NCBI GenBank assembly: GCA_013696595.1
Contig: JACCYG010000079.1
Span: 1 to 8,488, forward strand
Direction: 5' to 3'
DNA length: 8,488 nucleotides
Source: Actinomycetota bacterium
GTDB taxonomy: Bacteria > Actinomycetota > Thermoleophilia > Gaiellales > Gaiellaceae
Positions 1 to 7,503 of this stretch are shown in pieces. Below the pieces are notes generated by a model, which was not told where the DNA came from, made no database searches, and saw only the letters and a program-made list of their open reading frames with translations. Each line of letters opens with the position of its first letter. The first letter of the stretch is position 1. The translations under genes were made by a program, and so were the position numbers.

Positions 1-2
1 GG

Positions 3-236
3 ATCAAGGCAAGCCGCCTTCGCCCGCTCGTGCCCCGCGAGTCGAAGCGGTGGGGTGACCTTTACCGTGGCCGCTCCGCCGTCGAGCGCGAGTTTGGCCG
101 CTTGAAGAACGAGTACGGCCTCGCGCCGCTCCGCGTTCGTGGCATCGAGCGGGTCGCGCTTCACGCCGTCCTGACGATGCTCGCTCGGCTCAGCCAGGCA
201 CTTGCCCGGGCGCGGGTAGTTCGGCTTGCGGCTTAG
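3..236 (+). CDS. DDE-type transposase, C-terminal end (5' part outside window)
   Basis: The reading frame is open from the left edge and ends at TAG 234-236, so only about 77 C-terminal residues are visible. The segment R-S-A-V-E-R-E-F-G-R-L-K followed by Y-G-L-A-P-L-R-V-R-G and a helical leucine/alanine-rich end is typical of the last third of DDE (RNase H-fold) insertion-sequence transposases. The Glu of VEREFGRLK is the probable third catalytic acid. The IS family cannot be fixed from this fragment. Its stop codon overlaps the stop of the convergent gene on the other strand (233-235), which leaves no room for a terminal inverted repeat directly after the transposase. Either the element carries extra genes before its right end, or this is a remnant. 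Confidence 0.85.
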   Translation: MKASRLRPLVPRESKRWGDLYRGRSAVEREFGRLKNEYGLAPLRVRGIERVALHAVLTMLARLSQALARARVVRLAA

Positions 237-409
237 GCGGTCTCGCGCTCGCGAGCAGGCCTACCGGTCGCCTTCTCAAGCTTAGAGATCGACTTCTCGA
301 CCTTCTGGTTCCACTCACCGTTCTCTTTGAGGAACTTCTCGTGTCGTTCCTCGGGTGACAGCTGCTCGCGGCTGCCGTTCGTCCCCGCTTGTCGTCCCTT
401 CCGTGCCAT
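233..409 (-). CDS. Small charged protein of unknown function (58 aa)
   Basis: I do not recognise this family. The ATG at 409 is preferred because a strong purine-rich Shine-Dalgarno run (GGAGG, complement of 416-420) lies 6 nt upstream. An in-frame GTG at 475 would add 22 Arg-rich residues and overlap the upstream gene's TGA as GTGA, so that start is possible but less likely. The 58-residue product is very hydrophilic, with no membrane segment or signal peptide. Its middle (about residues 18-50) is rich in Glu and Lys with heptad-like spacing, suggesting one helix or a short coiled coil. It lies downstream of a membrane-protein gene, so the two probably form one transcript. Its Lys/Asn-rich composition differs from the Arg-rich backbone genes, consistent with acquired DNA. 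Antitoxin-like or DNA/partner-binding roles are only guesses. Confidence 0.55.
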   Translation of the reverse strand: MARKGRQAGTNGSREQLSPEERHEKFLKENGEWNQKVEKSISKLEKATGRPARERETA

Positions 410-412
410 GTG

Positions 413-420
413 CTCCCTCC
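413..420 (-). promoter_or_regulatory. Strong ribosome binding site deciding the 58-aa gene start
   Basis: The minus strand reads GGAGGGAG, then CAC, then ATG at 409. A GGAGG core with a 6-nt gap to the ATG supports this internal start over the GTG at 475. Confidence 0.6.
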
Positions 421-471
421 CTCGACCCCAGACGGCCCGCCTAGGCCGCGATTCTAGTCCTGATATCGGCG

Positions 472-822
472 TCACGCGTCGTTTTCCTCGTTTTTTCCCT
501 CCTCTGGTTCTTCTAACGCGTAAAGCCGCTGTTCTAGTTCGGTCATCTGCGAATCCACGCGTTCGTTGACCTTCCTTATCGGCTCAGCAGCGTCCGGGAA
601 CTCAAAGCCCGTTCCGGCCGCGCTCATCTTCGTCACCTTGTCTCCACCCCAGAACCGCTCCGAGACACCGCAGACGCCCATCGTGAGGAGGTCTAAGCCA
701 AGAGCGGCACCCAAAGCCCGGACCACTGAATCACCGTGAACGAGTGAGACTACGAAGGCGATGACCCCGATGATAGCCCCGCACACCACGATCCATCGTC
801 CGGGTCGAAGGGTCTGAAGCAC
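472..822 (-). CDS. Small two-helix membrane protein with coiled-coil tail (116 aa)
   Basis: No family is recognised. Residues 10-29 and 33-53 form two hydrophobic stretches joined by a short His-Gly-Asp turn, predicting a membrane hairpin. Residues 79-104 have the heptad spacing of a coiled coil, and the tail (105-116) is almost all Glu, Asn, Lys and Asp. The layout suggests a small membrane anchor presenting a soluble coiled coil, probably to the cytoplasm. The GTG start at 822 is supported by a minus-strand TAGGCT hexamer 6 nt upstream (leaderless arrangement); there is no Shine-Dalgarno. The 58-aa gene follows on the same strand, and the pair faces a transposase remnant. This makes it accessory cargo. 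A role in defence or in element maintenance is speculation. Confidence 0.7.
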   Translation of the reverse strand: MLQTLRPGRWIVVCGAIIGVIAFVVSLVHGDSVVRALGAALGLDLLTMGVCGVSERFWGGDKVTKMSAAGTGFEFPDAAEPIRKVNERVDSQMTELEQRLYALEEPEEGKNEENDA

Positions 823-828
823 CGAGGC

Positions 829-834
829 AGCCTA
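829..834 (-). promoter_or_regulatory. Probable -10 hexamer TAGGCT, leaderless promoter of the membrane-protein gene
   Basis: The minus strand reads TAGGCT, then 6 nt, then GTG at 822. This matches the TANNNT-N6/7-NTG arrangement seen before four other genes in this window. No convincing -35 element is visible. It overlaps the palindrome at 831-841. Confidence 0.5.
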
Positions 835-841
835 GACTAGG
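831..841. repeat. Palindrome CCTAGACTAGG
   Basis: A perfect 5-bp inverted repeat around a single central base, overlapping the predicted -10 of the minus-strand membrane-protein gene. It is therefore placed like an operator. The core CTAGACTAGG recurs at the uvrA promoter (2104-2113), where it contains the -10. Confidence 0.5.
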
Positions 842-845
842 TGCC

Positions 846-869
846 TCGTTTCGCTAGTCGTTTCGCTAG
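846..869. repeat. Exact 12-bp tandem direct repeat (2 copies)
   Basis: TCGTTTCGCTAG occurs at 846-857 and again, immediately adjacent and without mismatch, at 858-869. It lies just upstream of the minus-strand cassette promoter. Possible roles are a paired binding site (an iteron-like or regulator half-site pair) or the footprint of a small duplication. The sequence alone cannot decide between them. Confidence 0.75.
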
Positions 870-1052
870 ACCCTCCTAGTCCTTGGTTTCGCCAAAGTCG
901 CGACACTCCGGGCGGGGAATCGAAGCGAAATGCGCGCCACGCGCGCGTTCTTGTGCGCTACGCTCGAAGCCGGGGGCAAGGGGCCGAAGGCCCCTGGGGA
1001 ACGATTACACGTGCGAGAGAGGAGCACCGCGCGCCGTGCCGAAACCGCCTCT
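870..1052. other. Gene-free junction between accessory and backbone DNA
   Basis: I see no credible gene here. It contains a fifth CTAG (876-879), a small inverted repeat TTGG/CCAA (883-895), the 8-bp palindrome GTCGCGAC (897-904), and from about 930 onward much more GC-rich sequence. A frame open from ATG 930 continues into the bPH2 gene, but its first 41 codons have no protein-like character and read through a perfect hairpin. I therefore treat it as untranslated. Confidence 0.5.
979..995. repeat. Perfect GC-rich hairpin upstream of the bPH2 gene
   Basis: AGGGGCC, loop GAA, GGCCCCT: a 7-bp perfect stem with a 3-nt loop. No T-run follows on either strand, so it is not a classical intrinsic terminator. 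It could sit in the 5' leader of the downstream gene. Confidence 0.45.
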
Positions 1053-1484
1053 GTGCGGGGATACCTGGAGCCCGGTGAGGAAGTTCAACTCGAGTCGCGC
1101 CCGCACGGCATCGCGCTCGCGCTCCCGCTTTTACGTGCGGTCGTGTTCGCCCTCGCCGGCGGCGCCCTCGTCCTCGTGGGGCCGCGTTCTTCCTGGGCCC
1201 TCGCTGCCGTAGGCGCCCTTCTCCTCGGCCTCGGTGCAGTGCTGGCGCTCTCCGCGGTCTGGCGCTGGGATCGAACGAAGCTCGTCTTGACGACGGAGAA
1301 ACTCTTCGTGGTGTACGGCGTCGCCCGCAGGCGTGCGGCCGCCGTCCGACTCGCGCGCGTCCCCGCGATCGAGGTCGAGCAGAGCCTGCTCGGCCATCTC
1401 CTGGGTTACGGCACGGTCATCGCCGGCGATCTCGAGATCCCGTACGTCCCGAGCCCGCGCGACGTCTGCCGCCTCGCCCGCTAG
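1053..1484 (+). CDS. bPH2-domain (YdbT/DUF304-like) membrane protein
   Basis: From GTG 1053 the product is 143 aa. It opens with an R-G-Y-L-E-P-G-E-E segment, followed by two membrane helices (about 19-43 and 47-69) ending in a Trp-Arg-Trp boundary, then a bacterial PH domain (about 71-128). The RTKLVLTTEKLFVVYG strand pair and the VEQSLLGHLLGYGTV motif are diagnostic for bPH2 (PF03703-type) proteins. The soluble domain probably faces the cytoplasm, and the cellular role of these proteins is mostly unknown. The start is uncertain: GTG 1053 fits the usual domain beginning but has neither a Shine-Dalgarno nor a -10 at leaderless distance. GTG 1011 would add 14 charged residues. The gene stands alone, just after the accessory region, and its upstream region may have been altered by that insertion. 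Confidence 0.8.
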   Translation: MRGYLEPGEEVQLESRPHGIALALPLLRAVVFALAGGALVLVGPRSSWALAAVGALLLGLGAVLALSAVWRWDRTKLVLTTEKLFVVYGVARRRAAAVRLARVPAIEVEQSLLGHLLGYGTVIAGDLEIPYVPSPRDVCRLAR

Positions 1485-1539
1485 CTCCGAGCATGCTTCG
1501 TTGCGCCGGTCGGGCCGCCGACGCGAGCCGGGAACCGCC

Positions 1540-1602
1540 AGGGTCTGACCCTCGCGGGTGGCCGGCGCGGCCACGTCCTTCGTAAGAACTTCGCTACGAA
1601 GG
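1540..1602. repeat. Three consecutive palindromes upstream of the RAYT gene
   Basis: Three perfect inverted repeats lie head to tail. First is AGGGTC-T-GACCCT at 1540-1552. Second is GTGGCC-GGCGC-GGCCAC at 1558-1574 (7 bp if the loop closes one further pair). Third is CCTTCGTA, a 10-nt loop, TACGAAGG at 1577-1602. Y1/HUH transposases of the REP-associated type recognise single-stranded hairpins, and a GGGTC-GACCC palindrome near such genes is, as I recall, recurrent. These are therefore candidate REP-like substrates or remnants of the element's left end. Nothing else is apparent between 1485 and 1647. Confidence 0.6.
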
Positions 1603-1647
1603 TGTGCCAGGACTCGCGCGTTGCGCTGGCGTCGGCGCCGCGCGTCG

Positions 1648-1653
1648 TACGGT
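1648..1653 (+). promoter_or_regulatory. Probable -10 hexamer TACGGT, leaderless promoter of the RAYT gene
   Basis: TACGGT, then 7 nt, then ATG at 1661. This placement chooses ATG 1661 over upstream in-frame codons, since no Shine-Dalgarno is present. Confidence 0.45.
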
Positions 1654-1660
1654 GGCCGCG

Positions 1661-2107
1661 ATGGCCCGGCGGCTCCGCAGCGACCTTCCGGACGGGTTCT
1701 TTCACGTGACCGCTCGCGGTGTGGACGGAACGGCGATCGTCCGCGACGACGAAGACCGGCACGGATTCCTCGAGTTGCTCGCGGACGCGGCGGGCCGCTA
1801 TAGGTGGCGCTGCCATGCCTTCTGCCTGATGGACAACCATTACCACGTGGTTCTCGAGGCGACGCAGGAGGACCTGTCAAACGGGATGCACCGAATGAAC
1901 GGCGTGCACGCCCAGCGTTTCAACCTCCGCCACGGTCGGCGCGGACACCTCTTCGGCGACCGCTTCGCCTCATGGGTGATCGCGACGGAAGACCACCTCT
2001 TCGCGGCGTGCCGATACGTCCTGGAGAACCCCGTCCGTGCCGGCCTCTGCGAACGGCCGCAGGACTGGCCGTGGGGGGCCTACAGGAACGTACGTTCGAC
2101 CCGCTAG
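1661..2107 (+). CDS. REP-associated tyrosine transposase (RAYT, Y1_Tnp/HUH family)
   Basis: 148 aa. An N-terminal F-F-H-V-T-A-R-G strand (13-20) leads to D-x-x-D...FLELL (29-40), then C-L-M-D-N-H-Y-H-V-V-L-E (55-66). H60-Y61-H62 is the metal-binding HUH motif of single-strand endonuclease transposases. Next come GHLFGDRF (95-102) and CRYVLENPVRAGL (117-129), where Tyr119 is the likely catalytic tyrosine, and a closing PQDWPWGAY (133-141). Family members cut and join at REP-type hairpins through a 5'-phosphotyrosine link. This one appears catalytically intact but stops 7 residues after the P-W-x-x-Y motif, where many relatives continue, so its C-terminus may be truncated. Its end overlaps the uvrA operator and -10. 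Single-copy RAYTs are often vertically kept, and domestication here is an inference. Confidence 0.9.
   Translation: MARRLRSDLPDGFFHVTARGVDGTAIVRDDEDRHGFLELLADAAGRYRWRCHAFCLMDNHYHVVLEATQEDLSNGMHRMNGVHAQRFNLRHGRRGHLFGDRFASWVIATEDHLFAACRYVLENPVRAGLCERPQDWPWGAYRNVRSTR
2084..2099. promoter_or_regulatory. Putative LexA operator (SOS box) for uvrA
   Basis: AGGAAC-GTAC-GTTCGA contains a perfect 12-bp palindrome (2086-2097). It matches the Gram-positive/actinobacterial LexA consensus TCGAAC-N4-GTTCGA at 10 of its 12 fixed positions; only the first two bases of the left half differ. It ends 5 nt before the uvrA -10, so bound LexA would block RNA polymerase. uvrA is a classical SOS-regulon gene. The operator lies wholly inside the last codons of the upstream RAYT gene. 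Confidence 0.7.
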
Positions 2108-2110
2108 ACT
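2105..2110 (+). promoter_or_regulatory. Probable -10 hexamer TAGACT, leaderless promoter of uvrA
   Basis: TAGACT, then 6 nt, then ATG at 2117, so transcription should begin at or within a base or two of the start codon. The first three bases are also the RAYT stop codon. The -35 region (about 2082-2087) is not recognisable and overlaps the LexA box. Confidence 0.6.
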
Positions 2111-2116
2111 AGGCGT

Positions 2117-4957
<2,841 letters not shown>

Positions 4958-4974
4958 TCAACCGTCGCACGCGG

Positions 4975-4980
4975 TACCCT
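4975..4980 (+). promoter_or_regulatory. Probable -10 hexamer TACCCT, leaderless promoter of the 40-aa ORF
   Basis: TACCCT, then 6 nt, then ATG at 4987. This is the same geometry as at uvrA and is the main reason to believe the short ORF is expressed. Confidence 0.45.
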
Positions 4981-4986
4981 CGACCC

Positions 4987-5109
4987 ATGGTGGACGCGCG
5001 CTACGGCGCCCCGTCCGGCGACTGGATCGTCGCCTGGATCCTGATCGTGATCGGGCTCTTCGCGGTCGCGAGCTCGGGCAGCGAGGTCGGGCCGATCCAG
5101 ACTCCCTGA
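4987..5109 (+). CDS. Single-helix small membrane protein (40 aa)
   Basis: A short ORF from ATG 4987 to TGA 5107-5109 that length filters would miss. The product has a polar N-terminus of about 12 residues, one strongly hydrophobic segment at about 13-28 (WIVAWILIVIGLFAVA), and a short polar tail (SSGSEVGPIQTP). This predicts a single membrane span. It fills the gap between uvrA (29 nt upstream) and the Yip1-like gene (21 nt downstream), leaving almost no non-coding DNA. A TANNNT hexamer sits at leaderless distance. GTG 4990 is an alternative start. No family is recognised. As coding potential rests on hydrophobicity and context alone, conservation in relatives would be decisive. Confidence 0.55.
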   Translation: MVDARYGAPSGDWIVAWILIVIGLFAVASSGSEVGPIQTP

Positions 5110-5117
5110 CCGAGGGG

Positions 5118-5123
5118 TAGCCT
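5118..5123 (+). promoter_or_regulatory. Probable -10 hexamer TAGCCT, leaderless promoter of the Yip1-like gene
   Basis: TAGCCT, then 7 nt, then GTG at 5131, with no Shine-Dalgarno at normal distance. The same hexamer recurs at the right edge of the window (8480-8485). Confidence 0.45.
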
Positions 5124-5130
5124 GAGCCGG

Positions 5131-5784
5131 GTGGACGCGCAGGCCACGGTGAGCCGGGCAGATCTCGAGAAGGCGTGGTGGCTGCGGGCGCTGGCCGTTT
5201 TTCAGAGCCCGCGACCGGTCTTCGCCGCGCTCCGTGACGATTCCGAGGAGGGGGCACACGCTCGCCAGGAGCCCGCCCTCGCGCTTGCGCTCCTCTCCGG
5301 TATCGCCGGCATCCTCGCGACTCCAGCCGTCGACGAGCTTCTCGACCGAGCCGACTTCGACCGGCTCCTCGTCGCCGTGTTCGTTTTTCTAGCGGGAGCG
5401 TTGTACGGGCTCGCTACCTACTGGATCGGCGGGGGAGCGCTTCTTTTCGGGGTCCGCGCCGCGGGCGGGGCCTCGAGCTACCGCCAGACCCGGCACACGC
5501 TTGCGTTCGCCACCGCGCCGCTCGTCCTCATGCTTCTGATCGTCTGGCCGCTCAGGCTTGCGATGTACGGGGGGGACGTCTTCCGCAAGGGCGGCGCGGA
5601 CGAGATGGGCGCCGCGCGGTGGCTCTTCGCCGGCGCTGAACTCGGCTTCTTCGCGTGGGCGGGCGTGCTCCTCGTTCTCGGCGTCAGCGCGCTGCACGGG
5701 TGGCCGTTCGTTCGTTCGCTCGGAGCGGTCGTCCTCGCGATCCTCGCGCTTCTCCTCTTCGGCCTCGCCTTCAGCATCGTCTAA
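5131..5784 (+). CDS. Yip1-family-like integral membrane protein
   Basis: 217 aa starting at GTG 5131. A soluble amphipathic N-terminus contains WWLRALAVFQSPRPVFAALRD (16-36), the arrangement that opens many bacterial Yip1-domain (PF04893-type) proteins. It is followed by about five membrane spans: roughly 50-66, 79-108, 123-146, 163-187 and 193-217. The loop with Y-R-Q-T-R-H (117-122) before the third span also fits the family. The protein ends in the last helix, without a tail. The function of bacterial Yip1-like proteins is unknown, and the assignment rests on pattern rather than a search. It is the last + strand gene before a convergent junction with panB. Confidence 0.7.
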   Translation: MDAQATVSRADLEKAWWLRALAVFQSPRPVFAALRDDSEEGAHARQEPALALALLSGIAGILATPAVDELLDRADFDRLLVAVFVFLAGALYGLATYWIGGGALLFGVRAAGGASSYRQTRHTLAFATAPLVLMLLIVWPLRLAMYGGDVFRKGGADEMGAARWLFAGAELGFFAWAGVLLVLGVSALHGWPFVRSLGAVVLAILALLLFGLAFSIV

Positions 5785-5787
5785 TCG

Positions 5788-5804
5788 GCCGCCCATCTGG
5801 CGGC
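5788..5804. terminator. Hairpin between convergent genes (possible bidirectional terminator)
   Basis: GCCGCC, loop CATCT, GGCGGC: a perfect 6-bp stem in the 31-nt gap between the Yip1-like stop (5784) and the panB stop (5816). No T-tract follows on either strand, so termination here is inferred from position and structure only. A second stem, CGGCG/CGCCG, overlaps it (5801-5813). Confidence 0.4.
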
Positions 5805-5815
5805 GCTCCGCCGAG

Positions 5816-6697
5816 CTAGGCCTCCACGCGTGCCTCCGTCAGGCCGGCCTCGAAGCGTGCGAGCTCTTCGTCCGGAATGGCGTACGTGTGCTGATCCTCG
5901 GGGAACGCCCCGGAACGCACGTCGGCCGCGTAGCGCTCGAGCGCATTCCGGATCTCGTTGGAGAGGTCGGCATAACGCTTCACGAAACGGGCAGCGCGCC
6001 GGTCGTAGAGGCCGAGCAGGTCATGCCAGACGAGCACCTGGCCGTCGCAGGAGCGGCCGGAGCCGATTCCGATCGTCGGGATCTGCACCGCTTCGGTGAT
6101 CCGCGAGGCGACGGCCGCCGGCACCGCCTCGAGCACGAGCGAGAAACAGCCGGCCTCCTCGAGTGCGACGGCGTCGTCGAGCAGAAGCCGCGCCTTGTCG
6201 GCCGTCCTTCCCTGCGCGCGGAAGCCGCCGAGCATCGTCGCCGACTGCGGAGTCAGGCCAAGATGGCCCATGACCGGGACACCGCCGCCGACGAGTGCAC
6301 GAACGCGGCCGAGCGTAGGTCCCGCCCCCTCGAGCTTCACCGCATCGACCGCCGCTTCCTTCACGAATCTGATCCCGTTCCGAACGGCGTCCTCGTCCGA
6401 CACCTGGAAGGACCCGAACGGCATGTCGCCGATCACCAGGGGCCGCTTCGCTCCCCGGGCGGCCGCGCGCGAGAGGACGATCATCTCGTCCATCGTGGCG
6501 GGGACCGTCGACTCGAGCCCCAGAACCGTCATCGCAGCGGAGTCGCCGACGAGGATCGCGTCGACGCCGGCCGCGTCGGCCAGTCGGCCGCTCGGGTAGT
6601 CGTACGCGGTCACCATCACGATCGGATCGCGCCGGCGCTTCATCTCCAAGAGCTCGGTCAACGGAAGCTTCCCCGCGGTTTCGGGGCGCGTGCTCAT
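5816..6697 (-). CDS. panB: 3-methyl-2-oxobutanoate hydroxymethyltransferase (ketopantoate synthase)
   Basis: 293 aa. PanB transfers a hydroxymethyl group from 5,10-methylene-tetrahydrofolate to 2-oxoisovalerate, giving ketopantoate, the first committed step to pantothenate and CoA, in the cytoplasm. Family motifs are all present: V-T-A-Y-D-Y (29-34), G-D-S (51-53), G-D-M-P-F (90-94), V-K-L-E-G (120-124), M-G-H-L-G-L-T-P-Q (143-151) and the late T-I-G-I-G-S-G (208-214). By alignment with E. coli PanB, the metal ligands should be D52, D91 and E123, and the general base E190. ATG 6697 overlaps the panC stop as ATGA, and a good AAGGAG (complement of 6705-6710) lies 7 nt upstream, inside panC. It is the last gene of the operon. 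The frame stays open far upstream, but that is a shadow of panC. Confidence 0.97.
   Translation of the reverse strand: MSTRPETAGKLPLTELLEMKRRRDPIVMVTAYDYPSGRLADAAGVDAILVGDSAAMTVLGLESTVPATMDEMIVLSRAAARGAKRPLVIGDMPFGSFQVSDEDAVRNGIRFVKEAAVDAVKLEGAGPTLGRVRALVGGGVPVMGHLGLTPQSATMLGGFRAQGRTADKARLLLDDAVALEEAGCFSLVLEAVPAAVASRITEAVQIPTIGIGSGRSCDGQVLVWHDLLGLYDRRAARFVKRYADLSNEIRNALERYAADVRSGAFPEDQHTYAIPDEELARFEAGLTEARVEA
6694..6697 (-). promoter_or_regulatory. ATGA overlap coupling panC to panB
   Basis: The last three bases are the panC TGA and the first three are the panB ATG. This supports one mRNA and coupled translation, aided by the AAGGAG 7 nt upstream of the ATG. Confidence 0.85.
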
Positions 6698-7503
6698 CGG
6701 GCTGCTCCTTCCAGGACGACGTTGTCGATCAGGCGTGTCTTGCCGGCGCGGACCGCCGCGGCGAGCACGACGCGGCCGTTCCACTCGGCGAGCTCGACGT
6801 AATCCGGTGCGAGTCGCGGTTCCTCGGCCAGGCGATTCCGGGCGGCGGCGACCGGGTCTTCTCCGCGGCGGTACGCGAGCTCTCCGGCGAAGAGCGCACG
6901 TGGTAGCGCTCGGGCGGCCTCTCGCTCCTCCTGCGATAGGAGCGCGTTGCGCGAGCTGAGCGCGACGCTGTCCGCGTCGCGCACCGTCTCGGCGACACGT
7001 AACTCGATCTCGAGGTCTAGATCCACGATCATCCGCTCGATCACCTCGGTCTGTTGTGCGTCCTTCTGGCCGAAGTACACGCGATCCGGCCGAACGATGT
7101 TGAAGAGCTTCAGGCAGACCGTGGCAACGCCGCGGAAGTGTCCGGGCCGGAACTCGCCCTCGAGCCCGCGGGAGAGCTCCGTGACCTCGACCCAGGTCTG
7201 GAACCCGTTCGGGTAGATCTCGGCTTCGGGCGGAAGGAACACCAGGTCTACGCCGGCCTCCTCGAGCAGTCGCAGGTCCCGCTCCTCGTCGCGCGGATAC
7301 CACTCCAGGTCTTCGCTCGCGCCGAACTGCGCCGGGTTGACGAAGATGCTCACGACGACCGTGTCACACTCGGACCGGGCCGCCGCGACGAGCGAGAGGT
7401 GTCCCTCGTGAATCGCTCCCATCGTCGGGACGAGACCTACGAGGCTGTCACGAAGTGGCTCGAGTGCAGCCCGCACTCCGGCGATCGTGCGCGCTCTTCT
7501 CAT
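6694..7503 (-). CDS. panC: Pantothenate synthetase (pantoate-beta-alanine ligase)
   Basis: 269 aa, slightly shorter than the usual 280 or so. PanC adenylates pantoate with ATP and condenses it with beta-alanine to make pantothenate. Visible motifs: V-P-T-M-G-A-I-H-E-G-H (25-35, with the nucleotidylyltransferase HxGH at H32-H35), F-V-N-P-A-Q-F (54-60), R-P-G-H-F-R-G-V-A-T (119-128), Y-F-G-Q-K-D-A-Q-Q (143-151) and the KMSKS-like A-L-S-S-R-N (181-186). The ATG at 7503 overlaps the stop of the DUF2520 gene as ATGA and has no strong Shine-Dalgarno of its own, so translation probably depends on coupling. Its own stop overlaps the panB start. Confidence 0.97.
   Translation of the reverse strand: MRRARTIAGVRAALEPLRDSLVGLVPTMGAIHEGHLSLVAAARSECDTVVVSIFVNPAQFGASEDLEWYPRDEERDLRLLEEAGVDLVFLPPEAEIYPNGFQTWVEVTELSRGLEGEFRPGHFRGVATVCLKLFNIVRPDRVYFGQKDAQQTEVIERMIVDLDLEIELRVAETVRDADSVALSSRNALLSQEEREAARALPRALFAGELAYRRGEDPVAAARNRLAEEPRLAPDYVELAEWNGRVVLAAAVRAGKTRLIDNVVLEGAAR
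7500..7503 (-). promoter_or_regulatory. ATGA overlap coupling the DUF2520 gene to panC
   Basis: The DUF2520 stop TGA and the panC ATG share two bases. With no clear Shine-Dalgarno before panC, termination-reinitiation is the likely route of panC translation. Confidence 0.85.

Noticed and set aside
905..924. Minus-strand resemblance to a tRNA 3' end (TTCGATT loop followed by CCCCG and CCCGGAG), as in an integration core site
   Set aside because: The 5' T-stem strand does not pair, there is no tRNA body, and a 3' fragment in this orientation would put the element on the right, whereas the accessory DNA is on the left.
979..995. Hairpin as an intrinsic terminator
   Set aside because: No T-tract follows on either strand and no gene ends close by in a suitable direction.
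1131..1880. 249-residue minus-strand open frame opposite the bPH2 and RAYT genes
   Set aside because: Its composition is an Arg-rich shadow of GC-rich coding DNA, it spans two real genes and their gap, and it has no start signal or motif.
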